The notes: a model not told the origin generated them from the sequence alone. 64,000 nucleotides of DNA from Bacillus manliponensis (GCF_000712595.1 NZ_JOTN01000005.1:186001-250000); one strand, 5' to 3'; shown: positions 9,628 to 18,174, counted from the first letter of the stretch. Numbers and translations are program-made.

Positions 9628-9776
9628 ATCCCGCTATTTGCAGGCTATAAGACTCCCACCTCAAAACTCGAGAGAAGCAAAGAAGTTTAAGGAAGATGAG
9701 AAACTTGTAAAATCTCGACTGATCAGGCTAACAAGCAGGGGAGTAAAGGCCCCTTATTACTTAACGTTTCACCTAT
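9625..9776 (+). repeat. bcr1 repeat, diverged full-length copy
   Basis: Begins TTTATCCCGC in the U-tract of the chemoreceptor terminator. It keeps the order of bcr1 blocks (GACTCCCACCTCAAAACT, AGAAGTTTAAGG, CTGATCAGGCTAACA) but is the most diverged long copy. The right end is degenerate (TTTCACCTAT) and holds the stop codon of the minus-strand gene 9773-9982. Confidence 0.75.
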
Positions 9777-9982
9777 TTGTTTATGACCTCGATAAAGGAG
9801 GCTGTTCCGTTTTCTCTTAATGTAGAGTGGAAGTGCTTATTTTCTAATGTTTTTGCGATGTTTGTTAACATATTTTTATCATTATGATGAACAAGTAAGC
9901 TATCGACACCACTCTGTTCAATATGTACATGTTCAAATTGCTGGATGGCTTCTTGAACGGATTTGGAAAATTCTGATTTCAA
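9773..9982 (-). CDS. small hypothetical protein (69 aa)
   Basis: Start TTG at 9982 with an AAGGAGGA site seven bases upstream, giving MKSEFSKSVQEAIQQFEHVH...FIEVINK. The protein is soluble, His/Asn-rich, without membrane segment or recognisable motif. The open frame upstream of the TTG runs through bcr1 DNA and is not credible as coding. The stop codon lies within the end of one bcr1 copy, and the gene is bracketed by two copies. Family not recognised. Confidence 0.6.
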   Translation of the reverse strand: MKSEFSKSVQEAIQQFEHVHIEQSGVDSLLVHHNDKNMLTNIAKTLENKHFHSTLRENGTASFIEVINK

Positions 9983-10012
9983 TTTAAGTATCCTCCTTAA
10001 GGTATGGTTGTA

Positions 10013-10171
10013 TTTATCCCGCATTAACGGGCTATAAGGCTCCCACCTCAAAACTTGAGAAAACGCGAAGAAGTTTAGGTGGGAGATAAACAGCCCGTAA
10101 ATGCCCGATTGGTTCAACTAACACTCAGTGGGGGATGAAGAAAACCCCCACTGAGTGAAGTTTCACTTTAT
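10013..10171 (+). repeat. bcr1 repeat, full-length copy
   Basis: A 159-bp copy with perfect TTTAT at both ends (10013-10017, 10167-10171). Two nested stems: ACGGGCTAT/ACAGCCCGT enclosing CTCCCACCT/AGGTGGGAG, then CACTCAGTGGGGG/CCCCCACTGAGTG. It makes up most of the gap 9983-10312. Confidence 0.92.
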
Positions 10172-10312
10172 AGTATTCCCATGTTTATTACCACTAATCG
10201 AAAGGAGAATACAACTTTTGTACGATGCATGAGAATATAGTTGAATAGGTATTTATGGTAAAATAACTGTATGGAATAATTGTATTGTGATGAGTAAGAG
10301 AGGAGTTATTGT

Positions 10313-10687
10313 ATGTGGTGTGAAGCAATTACATCGTTCTTTCAAATACCCCCTCAAACAGATGGAAGAAGTGGGTGGAAATATTATATTGAAGAAAGAA
10401 AAGGAGCGTATTCCATTGTAGATACGCTATCAACTACAAATAAAAGTATTGAACTTTGGTTCAATGAAGATAATGAGATGCGAGTAACACTGTACGATAA
10501 GGAGAATCCTATTGTAACAGTGCAGCGTATCGCAGTTCAAAAAGTTGATTTGATAATAGAAGATGATGAAATAAGTATTCAATTTGTGCTAGATCGTATG
10601 CCAAGTCGCATGATTAGATTACAAATGAAGCCGTTTTTAGCTATTGAAATGGGATTGTATTGGGAGACATGTGATGAGTGCGATTAA
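10313..10687 (+). CDS. hypothetical protein (124 aa)
   Basis: ATG at 10313 preceded by GAGAGGAGTTATTGT. The 124-residue protein is acidic, predicted mainly beta-strand, and lacks signal or membrane segments. The C-terminus carries a CDECD cluster. There is no family I recognise. It is followed at once by a strong terminator whose left arm overlaps the stop region, so it is transcribed alone. Confidence 0.7.
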   Translation: MWCEAITSFFQIPPQTDGRSGWKYYIEERKGAYSIVDTLSTTNKSIELWFNEDNEMRVTLYDKENPIVTVQRIAVQKVDLIIEDDEISIQFVLDRMPSRMIRLQMKPFLAIEMGLYWETCDECD

Positions 10688-10718
10688 AAAAACATCCGCT
10701 GTGTGCGGATGTTTTTTT
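10686..10718 (+). terminator. terminator with bcr1 inserted in its U-tract
   Basis: Fourteen-base arms (10686-10699, 10705-10718) with a 5-base loop ending in seven T. The bcr1 copy starts inside this T-run. Confidence 0.88.
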
Positions 10719-10831
10719 ATCCCGTTATTTGTAGGCTGTAAAACTCCATATCAAAACTTGAGGAGTGCGGAGAAGTTTAGGCGGGGAATCAACAGCCCGT
10801 AAAATCCCCGCTGATTAAAGTTTTACTTTAT
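10716..10831 (+). repeat. bcr1 repeat, internally deleted copy
   Basis: TTTAT at 10716-10720 and 10827-10831. The left hairpin is present; most of the right hairpin's 5' arm is deleted, leaving ATCCCCGCTGATTAAAG. 116 bp. Confidence 0.85.
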
Positions 10832-11868
10832 ATTTTGTTTTGTTGTTTAAAAGCGATAATTGGTAAGAAAATTAATCCAATCCAGCCGATAGTAGGGTAT
10901 AGTACATGAATGAAGTCGCTGTATCCGACATAACTAAAGCAATAGCTCACAAGTAAGATGAAATAAATAATAAAGTGATTCTTCCAGCCAGTAATGGATT
11001 GCATTTGTTTTGTCATACCAAATATGTTACCAATAAGGGTTGTAAATACTTCTCCAAAAATAATTAATACAAAGAAGAAGTGAAATGTAGCGTTGAAGCG
11101 GCGTACAACTTCAGCCATTGGAATGTTGTATTGATAAAATTGTTCTACAGATAAAATGGCGAGATGGCCGCAAAGTAAGATTAAACAAAGGCCAGCCCCA
11201 CCTAAAATACCTCCCCATTTAATGGCATTCCGGTCCTTTGCCTCACTTGCTAATGGAACTAAAACACTTTGGGCGAGTGAAAGATTAAGTGCAACGTATG
11301 TGAGAGGACTTGTAATCCATTTTATGTTCCAGCTTTCGGAAGGAGTTTTCATAGTAAAAGATGATGGGTCATGCCAAAATGTTGTAATAGCTATACCAAT
11401 AATGAAAATCATCATAATTGGTACGACGAGAGAATTGACTTCAAATACACCTTGTAAGCCTCGGCTGCCTATGACAATACAAGCGAAGATTGTAATAAAG
11501 ATGCCGAGTTGTCTCGGGAGGCGTAGCTGTTCTTCAAATACAGCACCAGCTCCTGAAAGCATCACGCTTGTGACTCCAAATAGTACAAGTAACAATAGGA
11601 TATTTACAACGCTGCCAAATACATCTCCAAATAAATATTTATTAAATTCTTGAGCAGAAAAGGCATTAATTTCTGAAGAGAGAATCATCATCTTTGTTCC
11701 GAGCCAAATAAAAAAGAATCCGCTCACTAAAATGCCGATTGTTCCGTATGTACCATGGATGGTGAAAAACTCTACAATTTCTCGTCCAGTTGCGAAGCCA
11801 GCACCGACAACAGTTCCGATATAAGTAGCGGCGATTTTCTTAGCTAATTGCCATTGCTGATTATCCAT
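10828..11868 (-). CDS. YkvI-like membrane protein
   Basis: An integral membrane protein of 346 residues with about ten helices, resembling B. subtilis YkvI and, distantly, APC/NSS-type transporters. The N-terminal GTVVGAGFATGREIVEFF has the unwound-helix glycine pattern of such carriers. Substrate unknown. The start chosen is ATG 11868 (MDNQQWQLAKK), with AGAGGGATCGC as ribosome site; the longer frame lacks one. The stop TAA lies in the TTTAT boundary of a bcr1 copy. Confidence 0.85.
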   Translation of the reverse strand: MDNQQWQLAKKIAATYIGTVVGAGFATGREIVEFFTIHGTYGTIGILVSGFFFIWLGTKMMILSSEINAFSAQEFNKYLFGDVFGSVVNILLLLVLFGVTSVMLSGAGAVFEEQLRLPRQLGIFITIFACIVIGSRGLQGVFEVNSLVVPIMMIFIIGIAITTFWHDPSSFTMKTPSESWNIKWITSPLTYVALNLSLAQSVLVPLASEAKDRNAIKWGGILGGAGLCLILLCGHLAILSVEQFYQYNIPMAEVVRRFNATFHFFFVLIIFGEVFTTLIGNIFGMTKQMQSITGWKNHFIIYFILLVSYCFSYVGYSDFIHVLYPTIGWIGLIFLPIIAFKQQNKI

Positions 11869-12023
11869 GCGATCCCTCTTTCTTACGTAATAAGCTTGAC
11901 CTATTACATACATATGAAGGTGCTTGGACGATTAGACATAGGAAAGGTGTTTGTACATGGATTTTTACGAACATGGAAAGGATATGAAAGATGTTAAAAC
12001 TTTGTTACATATACATATATCAT

Positions 12024-12052
12024 TTGGACAAGCTAGTTAAGTATGTTAGAAT
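12024..12052 (+). promoter_or_regulatory. sigma-A-type promoter of dps
   Basis: TTGGAC (12024-12029), 17-bp spacer, TAGAAT (12047-12052), 50 bp upstream of the dps start. No clear PerR box was seen. Confidence 0.6.
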
Positions 12053-12102
12053 GCAATTGAATTATAAAAAATAATTTCGAAAAATAAAAGGAGTGGACTG
12101 GA

Positions 12103-12546
12103 ATGAGTACGAAAGCAAATATTGTTGGAGTATTAAATAAACAGGTGGCCAATTGGAATGTATTATATGTAAAATTACATAACTATCATTGGTATGTTAC
12201 AGGACCTCACTTTTTTACGTTACATGAAAAATTTGAAGAGTTTTACGGTGAAGCAGCAACTTACATTGATGAATTGGCAGAGCGAATTTTAGCACTTGAA
12301 GGCAAACCGTTAGCAACAATGAAAGAGTACTTGGAAGTATCAACTGTACAAGAAGGTACGAGCAAGGAAAGTGCAGAAGAGATGGTACAATCATTAATAA
12401 ATGATTATTCTGCGATAATTCAAGAGTTAAAAGAAGGCATGGAAGTAGCAGAAGAATCTGATGATCAAACATCAGCAGATATGTTACTTGCGATTCACAC
12501 GACGCTAGAACAACATGTTTGGATGTTAAGTGCATTCTTAAAATAG
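12103..12546 (+). CDS. dps: Dps-family DNA-protection ferritin
   Basis: A 147-residue ferritin-like mini-protein that forms a dodecamer, oxidises Fe(II) with peroxide and stores iron, protecting DNA. The intersubunit ferroxidase ligands are visible: [21 protein letters not shown] (His, His, Asp/Glu pattern) and [17 protein letters not shown]. Ribosome site AAAAGGAGTGG. Bacillus cereus group genomes carry two Dps proteins; which one this is cannot be decided here. A diverged inverted bcr1 copy begins 3 bp after the stop. Confidence 0.93.
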   Translation: MSTKANIVGVLNKQVANWNVLYVKLHNYHWYVTGPHFFTLHEKFEEFYGEAATYIDELAERILALEGKPLATMKEYLEVSTVQEGTSKESAEEMVQSLINDYSAIIQELKEGMEVAEESDDQTSADMLLAIHTTLEQHVWMLSAFLK

Positions 12547-12548
12547 AA

Positions 12549-12699
12549 TAAAACTTTAATCAGTGTGGTTTCTCCATCCAAAACTGATTGTTAAATTGAA
12601 CGATTGGATTATTTACGGGCTTTCCGTCTCTTATTCAAACTCCTTTGCTATTCTTAAGTATGAAGGAAGGAGTCTGTAGCCTGTAAATAGTGAGATAAA
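12549..12699 (-). repeat. bcr1 repeat, diverged copy in inverted orientation
   Basis: Read on the minus strand it starts TTTATCTCACTATTTACAGG and ends GATTAAAGTTTTAT. The arms of both hairpins are recognisable but eroded. ATAAA at both ends on the plus strand (12549-12553, 12695-12699). Confidence 0.75.
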
Positions 12700-12762
12700 A
12701 TATAGAAAACGTCATTGCATATAATTTCAATGGCGTTTTTTAATGGTTGTACTTATGAGTTG

Positions 12763-12771
12763 TGGTATAAT
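12763..12771 (+). promoter_or_regulatory. extended -10 promoter next to an A8G8 tract
   Basis: TGGTATAAT, an extended -10 without an obvious -35, is followed at 12773-12788 by eight A and eight G. Transcription would begin in or beside the homopolymers, which also provide the ribosome site of the gene at 12793. Confidence 0.5.
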
Positions 12772-12792
12772 GAAAAAAAAGGGGGGGGACAT

Positions 12793-13242
12793 GTGTTTCG
12801 TTTTGTTAAGAAGGGCAAAGAAGAGAGAATGGTTACGAAAGATGAATTAGAGCTCGGAATAGCGAAATTTCTTGAGATGAACGAAAATATTGTATACACC
12901 GTATTAGTGAATGATGATTATACAGTGAATTATGATTTGTTGAAACCCTTTTTACCAGCTTTTCCTACAAATTCGTTCATTATAACGAAAGAGACACTTG
13001 AGGTATTTGAAGATACGAAAGAAAATCTAGAGTTAGTGAAAGAGATTGATGAAGTACAAAAAGCCGTTGATCAATATGTGACGGAAAAAGAAAGATTTCC
13101 AATTGTTGAAGGTGAAACTAATTACATGATTTCCTCAACTAAATTAGCCCCATACTTGAATAAACCTTTAAAACATAAGCTATATATTTCTGAAAAACAT
13201 TATTTAGTATCGAGTCAACCAGAAACAACAAATAGAATATAG
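12793..13242 (+). CDS. hypothetical protein (149 aa)
   Basis: GTG 12793 (MFRFVKKGKEERMVTKDELE...) is chosen because the promoter lies at 12763-12771 and would exclude the upstream ATG at 12715, and because the poly-G tract serves as ribosome site. The protein is cytosolic and charged, with an N-terminal MVTKDELELGIAKFL helix, and is conserved-looking but unassigned. It is followed by a 14-bp terminator. Confidence 0.65.
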   Translation: MFRFVKKGKEERMVTKDELELGIAKFLEMNENIVYTVLVNDDYTVNYDLLKPFLPAFPTNSFIITKETLEVFEDTKENLELVKEIDEVQKAVDQYVTEKERFPIVEGETNYMISSTKLAPYLNKPLKHKLYISEKHYLVSSQPETTNRI

Positions 13243-13269
13243 GATAACAATGCCATGTATGAATAGTAG

Positions 13270-13301
13270 AAAAGAAGGAAGCGGATACGCTTCCTTCTTT
13301 T
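13270..13301. terminator. bidirectional terminator
   Basis: Fourteen-base arms (13270-13283, 13288-13301), loop GATA, T-run on the plus strand and A-run on the other side. Shared with the convergent small gene. Confidence 0.85.
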
Positions 13302-13313
13302 TTTGAGGAAATG

Positions 13314-13508
13314 TCACTGAGGCATCCCTCGCTCAAAATGATTCATGTCTACTAAAGTTAAAATATATTCGTAGTTATCAATTTCTCGTTTGATTTGAAG
13401 GCGTTCAGTTTCTGTTAAAGTTGTATTCAACAACTTTTTACATAGCTGCTGTTTTTTATTTTCTAACTGTTTTTTTGTTTCATGATAGTTGTAAGTGCGT
13501 TTCCCCAT
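13314..13508 (-). CDS. small coiled-coil hypothetical protein (64 aa)
   Basis: ATG at 13508 after GTGAGGAGAGG. The product, MGKRTYNYHETKKQLENKKQ...FERGMPQ, is highly charged with heptad-like Leu/Ile spacing, predicted as a two-helix coiled coil. The upstream open frame runs through bcr1 and is discarded. It is slightly reminiscent of short Spo0E-like helical hairpins but lacks the SQELD motif, so no function is assigned. Confidence 0.65.
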   Translation of the reverse strand: MGKRTYNYHETKKQLENKKQQLCKKLLNTTLTETERLQIKREIDNYEYILTLVDMNHFERGMPQ

Positions 13509-13538
13509 AATATTCCTCTCCTCACATATGTTATCTTT

Positions 13539-13696
13539 TTGATCCCGCATTAACGGGCTGTAAGACTCCCACCTCAAAGCTTGAGGGAAGTGAAGAAGTT
13601 TAGGTGGGAGATAAGCAGCCCGTAAATGCCCGATTGGTTCAACTAACAATCAGTGGGGGATGGAGAAAACCCCCGCTGATTGAAGTTTTACTTTAT
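13539..13696 (+). repeat. bcr1 repeat, full-length copy
   Basis: Left boundary TTGAT, right boundary TTTAT (13692-13696). Right stem is CAATCAGTGGGGG / CCCCCGCTGATTG, the alternative base-pair version. It fills most of the 13509-13837 gap. Confidence 0.92.
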
Positions 13697-13837
13697 TATA
13701 CGAAGGGATTTGGAGAAAATTTCATAGTAACGTGATCTTTTCATGAATGATATGTGAAGTTATGTGGTGTGATTATAAGGAATATAATGCAGTAGCTTGC
13801 TATTTTTGTATTTTTACACAAGAGGCGGGGTGTTGTC

Positions 13838-15316
13838 ATGAGAATGAATTCCCCTTTTTCAACAAAGGATATGTTGCAAATTATTGAGAATGGATTACCA
13901 AAAACAAACGATCGTAAAAATATTATTATTATCGGTGCAGGTATGGCTGGTTTAGTTTCCGGTTCATTATTAAAAGAAGCGGGGCATAACGTGAAGATTT
14001 TAGAAGCGAATCACCGCATAGGTGGAAGAATTGAAACAGTAAGAATGAAAGATACAGGTTTATATTTAGATGTTGGTGCGATGCGGATTCCACATACGCA
14101 TGAGCTAACGATTGCATATATTAAAAAGTTTGGTTTGAAATTGCAAACATTTATTAATCGAAATGAAACGGATATTTTATATGCTAACGGTAGAAAGACA
14201 ACTTTACGACAATATGAACAAAATCCGAGTATTTTACGCTATCCGGTTACAATGAATGAAGAAGGGAAGACGTCGGAACAATTATTATTGCTTGCGGTGC
14301 AGCCTATTATTGATTTTATTAACATGAATCCCGAAAAAAATTGGGATATTGTTGAGAGGGATTTTGGAAGGTATTCCACAGCTGAATTTTTTAAAGAGTA
14401 TCCCTATCAATATAAAACGTATTTTTCACCTGCAGCAATTGAAATGATAGGCGTGTTACTTGATTTAGAAGGTTTTTTAGAACGAGCATTTGTGGAAACG
14501 CTGAGGTTTATTTCTATTCTTCAGCAACCGCAAGGATTTTATGAAATTGAAGGTGGAAATGATGCATTGCCATATTCGTTTTTGCCACAGCTACAAGAAG
14601 ATATTGTCTATCGGCAAAAACTTATGAAATTACAGCAACATGAAACAGGTGTTACTGCTTATTGCAGGAATGAAGAAAATTATGAATATAGTAGTATAAC
14701 AGGGGATTTGGTTATTGTAACAATACCATTTACGACAATGAGATTTGTAGAAATTGATCCGTATGATTCCGTTTCACATGAAAAATGGAAAGCGATTCGA
14801 GAGTTGCATTATATGCCAGCTACAAAGATTGGTGTACAGTTTAAAAGTCGCTTTTGGGAGGAGCAAGGGCAGCTTGGAGGGAGGATTATTACTGATTTAC
14901 CAATTCGTTATGCATATTATCCAAGTCATAACATTGGTTCAAAAGGCCCGGGTATGATGCTTGGAAGTTACACATGGTCATATGATGCGCTGTTATGGGA
15001 TGGTTTACCTGAAAATGAGCGCATATATTATACATTACAAAATTTAGCGACAATACTTGGCGGGCAAGTATATGATGAATTTATTTCTGGTATATCGAAA
15101 AGTTGGGTGCTTGATCCGTATGCATTAGGAGGTTTTGCTCTTTTTCAGGCTGGTCAAGAAAGTGCGCTGCAACCATATATTAAGAAGCCGGAGGGAAAAA
15201 TATTTTTTGCTGGAGATCATACAACGCTATATCATGGGTGGATACAGGGGGCAATTGAATCAGGGATACGTGTAGCGGCAGAAATAAATGATTTATCCCG
15301 CATTAACGGGCTGTAA
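13838..15316 (+). CDS. flavin amine oxidase / L-amino-acid oxidase family
   Basis: A 492-residue FAD-dependent oxidoreductase of the monoamine/L-amino-acid oxidase type, which oxidises an amine or amino acid with release of H2O2. Dinucleotide motif GAGMAG at residues 33-38 after beta-strand NIIIIG, then EANHRIGGRIETVR, and C-terminal FAD-closing segment FFAGDHTTLYHGWIQGAIESG. No signal peptide. Ribosome site GAGGCGGGG. The last seven residues (LSRINGL) and the stop are encoded by an inserted bcr1 element, so the native C-terminus has been replaced, beyond the FAD-binding region. Confidence 0.88.
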   Translation: MRMNSPFSTKDMLQIIENGLPKTNDRKNIIIIGAGMAGLVSGSLLKEAGHNVKILEANHRIGGRIETVRMKDTGLYLDVGAMRIPHTHELTIAYIKKFGLKLQTFINRNETDILYANGRKTTLRQYEQNPSILRYPVTMNEEGKTSEQLLLLAVQPIIDFINMNPEKNWDIVERDFGRYSTAEFFKEYPYQYKTYFSPAAIEMIGVLLDLEGFLERAFVETLRFISILQQPQGFYEIEGGNDALPYSFLPQLQEDIVYRQKLMKLQQHETGVTAYCRNEENYEYSSITGDLVIVTIPFTTMRFVEIDPYDSVSHEKWKAIRELHYMPATKIGVQFKSRFWEEQGQLGGRIITDLPIRYAYYPSHNIGSKGPGMMLGSYTWSYDALLWDGLPENERIYYTLQNLATILGGQVYDEFISGISKSWVLDPYALGGFALFQAGQESALQPYIKKPEGKIFFAGDHTTLYHGWIQGAIESGIRVAAEINDLSRINGL

Positions 15317-15448
15317 GACTCCCATCTCAAAACTTAGAGAAGCGAAAAAGTTTAGGTGGGAGATTAATAGCCTGTAAAAGCCCGATTGGTCGGGCTAACA
15401 ATCAGTGGGGGATGGAGAAAAACCCCACTGATTGAAGTCTCACTTTAT
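15292..15448 (+). repeat. bcr1 repeat inserted in the 3' end of the amine oxidase gene
   Basis: TTTAT at 15292-15296 and 15444-15448, 157 bp. The first 25 bases are read in frame by the oxidase gene. Right stem CAATCAGTGGGG / CCCCACTGATTG. Confidence 0.92.
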
Positions 15449-15519
15449 CATGATTATTCAGAAAATATTTACAACAGTGATCATCTTCTATATTATTATA
15501 TTTAAAAAAGGAAGTGTAG

Positions 15520-16095
15520 ATGATGAATCCACTGTTGTTAGATTTCCCCTCCGAATTTTCTACTGAAAGACTTATTATTCGAATACCAAAGCCCGGCGAT
15601 GGAAAATTTGTTTTTCAAGCAATTGAAGCATCTATTCATGAATTAAAGCCATGGTTATCATTTGCACAGCGAAAACAAACGGAAGAAGAAGTAGAGATTA
15701 GTATAAGGAAGTCGTATTATGAGTTTTTGCAACGCGAAGACTTACGATTTCTTGTCTTCTTAAAAGATACTGGTGAATTTGTTGCTTCTTCTGGATTACA
15801 TCGTATTGATTGGAGTGTTCCAAAGTTTGAAATTGGTTACTGGATTGATTCTCGTTTTAGTGGAAAAGGATATATGACAGAAGCAGTAGAAGGTATTACA
15901 AATTTTGCTTTTACAGAGCTAAAAGCAAACCGGATAGAAATTCGCTGTGATTCTCAAAATATAAAAAGTCGTGTAATTCCAGAAAAATTAGGTTTTAAAT
16001 TAGAAGGGATTTTAGAATGTGACGGCGTTAGTATAGATGGAAGTAGACTAAAAGATACATGTATATTTGCGAAAACAAGAAAGCACAAACTTTAG
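15520..16095 (+). CDS. GNAT acetyltransferase, RimJ/RimL type
   Basis: A 191-residue N-acetyltransferase. Family features are STERLIIRIPKPGDG at the N-terminus, FEIGYWIDSRFSGKGYMTEAV (acetyl-CoA loop) and NRIEIRCDSQNIKSRVIPEKLGFKLEG. Such proteins acetylate ribosomal N-termini or small amines; the substrate is not predictable. ATG 15520 or 15523 after AAAGGAAGTG. Monocistronic. Confidence 0.88.
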   Translation: MMNPLLLDFPSEFSTERLIIRIPKPGDGKFVFQAIEASIHELKPWLSFAQRKQTEEEVEISIRKSYYEFLQREDLRFLVFLKDTGEFVASSGLHRIDWSVPKFEIGYWIDSRFSGKGYMTEAVEGITNFAFTELKANRIEIRCDSQNIKSRVIPEKLGFKLEGILECDGVSIDGSRLKDTCIFAKTRKHKL

Positions 16096-16115
16096 AAAAT
16101 GAGTTTGTGCTTTTT
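16081..16115. terminator. terminator overlapping the GNAT stop
   Basis: Eleven-base arms AAGCACAAACT / AGTTTGTGCTT (16081-16091, 16102-16112), followed by T on the plus strand. Serves the convergent aldo-keto reductase too. Confidence 0.75.
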
Positions 16116-16123
16116 CATAATTC

Positions 16124-17026
16124 TTACGGCACTGGATGACCATTCGAACTTTCAAATATAGTAAACCACTGCTCACGGTCTAGTTTGAGTTTTGTTGCTT
16201 CAACAGCAATTTGAATGCGCTCTAATTTACTTGAACCAACGATTGGCATCATGTTTGCAGGGTGTGCCAATAACCAAGCGTATAAAATAGAGTCAATGTG
16301 ATCTGTACCCATATTATTTGCAATCTTTTGAAGCGTCGTTCTTAATCCGATAGCACGTTCGCTGTTCCCCGTAAAGATTTCTCCTCCAGCAAGCGGTGAC
16401 CAAATCATTGGAGCAATCCGCTTTTCGTGACACAAATCAATGGTACCATATTTAAAATGCTCGAGCTGCATAGCGGATACTTCAATTTGATTCGTAAGTA
16501 AAGGGAAATCTAAATAAGAGCTTAACATATTGAATTGTGATGGTAAAAAGTTAGATACACCAAAATAACGTACTTTTCCATCGTTTTTTAAACGTGAGAA
16601 TGCTTCTGCCACCTCAGCTGGATTCATAAACGGATCAGGACGATGAATAAGCAGAACATCGATATAATCTGTATGTAAATTTTTCAGAGACTGTTCAGCA
16701 CTTTTTATAATATGGTTGGTACTTGTATTATAATGTGCGACATAACGCTCTGGAAATTTTGTAGATGGAGGTGCAATGCCGCACTTTGTAACAATTTCGA
16801 TATTATCACGTAAAGAAGGCTGTAATCGCAATGCGTCTCCAAATAATGATTCACACGTATAATTTCCGTAAATATCAGCATGATCAAAGGTTGTAATCCC
16901 CATCTCCACGCACGATTGAATAAAAGTAAATAATTGTTGATTGGACATATTCCAATCTGCTAAACGCCAAAAGCCTTGTATAATTCGAGAAAATTGTAAA
17001 TCGCTCGCCATTTGAATTCGTTCCAT
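16124..17026 (-). CDS. aldo/keto reductase, YdhF type
   Basis: A 300-residue NADPH-dependent oxidoreductase of the AKR family. The catalytic tetrad pattern is visible: Asp/Tyr in TTFDHADIYGNY, Lys in EIVTKCGI and His in VLLIHRPDP. The C-terminal cofactor segment is PIVGSSKLERIQIAVEA. It resembles E. coli YdhF; the substrate is unknown. The start ATG at 17026 has an AAAGGGGATTT ribosome site. Confidence 0.9.
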   Translation of the reverse strand: MERIQMASDLQFSRIIQGFWRLADWNMSNQQLFTFIQSCVEMGITTFDHADIYGNYTCESLFGDALRLQPSLRDNIEIVTKCGIAPPSTKFPERYVAHYNTSTNHIIKSAEQSLKNLHTDYIDVLLIHRPDPFMNPAEVAEAFSRLKNDGKVRYFGVSNFLPSQFNMLSSYLDFPLLTNQIEVSAMQLEHFKYGTIDLCHEKRIAPMIWSPLAGGEIFTGNSERAIGLRTTLQKIANNMGTDHIDSILYAWLLAHPANMMPIVGSSKLERIQIAVEATKLKLDREQWFTIFESSNGHPVP

Positions 17027-17091
17027 GTTGAAATCCCCTTTTTGAGAACGTGTATTATATATGAAAAGGTTTTCATACAGCTGTATTATAT

Positions 17092-17140
17092 AATGAATTA
17101 AGTATGCTTACAATGAATTAAGTATGCTTACAATGAATTA
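17092..17140 (+). repeat. 20-bp tandem repeat upstream of the cobW-like gene
   Basis: Two complete copies and a partial copy of AATGAATTAAGTATGCTTAC end 12 bp before the gene's -10 box. They occupy the place of the -35 region, so they may be regulatory or simple slippage. Confidence 0.7.
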
Positions 17141-17151
17141 GGTTTGTATTA

Positions 17152-17160
17152 TGATATAAT
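17152..17160 (+). promoter_or_regulatory. extended -10 promoter of the cobW-like gene
   Basis: TGATATAAT, with no good -35 at 17 bp. It lies 30 bp upstream of the ATG. No Zur-type palindrome was found here. Confidence 0.45.
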
Positions 17161-17190
17161 GTAGCAATATACAAGTTGTAAGGAGCTGTA

Positions 17191-18144
17191 ATGATGATTC
17201 CAGTAACAATTGTGACGGGTTTTCTTGGTTCTGGGAAAACAACGTTATTAAATCGTATTTTGTCTGAAAATCATGGTGAAAAATTGGCCGTGATTGTAAA
17301 TGAGATTGGACAAATCGGTATTGATAATCAATTAATTATGAATGTGAAAGAAGAAATATTAGAGATGACGAACGGCTGTCTATGTTGTACAGTACGTGAA
17401 GATTTACTTGTCGCTTTAAAAAAATTATTGGATGCAAAGCAAGAAGGTAAGCATGATTTTGAAGGACTTATTATTGAGACAACAGGTTTGGCAAATCCTG
17501 GACCAATTATTCAAACTTTCTTTTTAGATCCCGTGATTCAGTCGGCTTATCAAATCAATGGCGTCATTACTGTAGTGGATAGTTATCATATACAGAAACA
17601 TTTTGAAAAAGGTTTAGAAGCGAAAGAGCAAGTCGCATTTGCTGATGTTGTGTTGGTGAACAAAGTAGATTTAATTGGAGACGAAGAGAAAGATAGCTTA
17701 CTTGCTGAACTGCAAAGTATTAATCCAACCGCAAAAATGATAGAAACATTAAATTGTGAAGTAAATATTCCTTCTTTACTTGAGATTCAAACGTTTAAAA
17801 CACGCGATTGTCTAGAGATTTATCCACATACAGAAGGGAATCACTTAGAAGGGGTAAAATCATTTGTGTTACGCACAGAGCGTCCGTTAGATTTACAAAA
17901 GATAAATGGATGGATGTCAGCGGTTGTACAAGAATTAGGAGAAAACTTATATCGTTATAAAGGTATTTTATCTGTTGCAGATGTAGAGAGACGTATTGTA
18001 TTTCAAGGTGTTCATACATTATTTGCAGCTTCCTATGATCGCCCATGGAGCGAAGGAGAAACGCGCATGAGTGAAGTTGTTTTTATTGGAAAAGATATTA
18101 ATAAAGAATGGTTTGAAACACACTTTCTTGATTGTATAAAATAA
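17191..18144 (+). CDS. CobW/COG0523 GTP-dependent metallochaperone
   Basis: A 317-residue G3E GTPase. Walker A is GFLGSGKT at residues 10-17, the metal-binding CLCC motif at 63-66 (NGCLCCTVR), Walker B-like LIIETTGLANP, guanine specificity NKVD, and a C-terminal CobW_C domain (VKSFVLRTERPLD...). Members insert or traffic zinc, cobalt or iron. Subfamily and metal cannot be fixed from sequence alone; a Zur-controlled ZnuA lies 0.7 kb away but is separately transcribed. Ribosome site AAGGAGCTGTA. Confidence 0.9.
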   Translation: MMIPVTIVTGFLGSGKTTLLNRILSENHGEKLAVIVNEIGQIGIDNQLIMNVKEEILEMTNGCLCCTVREDLLVALKKLLDAKQEGKHDFEGLIIETTGLANPGPIIQTFFLDPVIQSAYQINGVITVVDSYHIQKHFEKGLEAKEQVAFADVVLVNKVDLIGDEEKDSLLAELQSINPTAKMIETLNCEVNIPSLLEIQTFKTRDCLEIYPHTEGNHLEGVKSFVLRTERPLDLQKINGWMSAVVQELGENLYRYKGILSVADVERRIVFQGVHTLFAASYDRPWSEGETRMSEVVFIGKDINKEWFETHFLDCIK

Positions 18145-18165
18145 GCCTGCATCCGCAGGCTTATT
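18140..18165. terminator. terminator between convergent genes
   Basis: Perfect 11-bp arms AATAAGCCTGC / GCAGGCTTATT with loop ATCC, overlapping the cobW-like stop. Confidence 0.8.
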
Positions 18166-18174
18166 TGTATATGG

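Noticed and set aside
9983-10118. Longer frame MNQSGIYGLF... for the 69-aa gene
   Set aside because: The extra residues are read through bcr1 DNA, and the good AAGGAGGA site precedes the internal TTG.
11156-11653. 165-codon plus-strand frame
   Set aside because: Shadow frame antisense to the YkvI-like gene, no ribosome site, composition mirrors the complementary membrane-protein codons.
12024-12102. PerR or SigB control site upstream of dps
   Set aside because: No sequence close to the PerR palindrome or the GTTTAA-N14-GGGTAT SigB promoter was found; only a sigma-A-type promoter is supported.
12715-12792. Longer N-terminus (MHIISMAFFNGCTYELW...) for the gene at 12793
   Set aside because: The extended -10 promoter lies inside it, so that ATG would be upstream of the transcript start, and its ribosome site is poor.
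17092-17140. Short tandem repeats as CRISPR
   Set aside because: Only 2.5 units of 20 bp, no spacers, no cas genes in the window.
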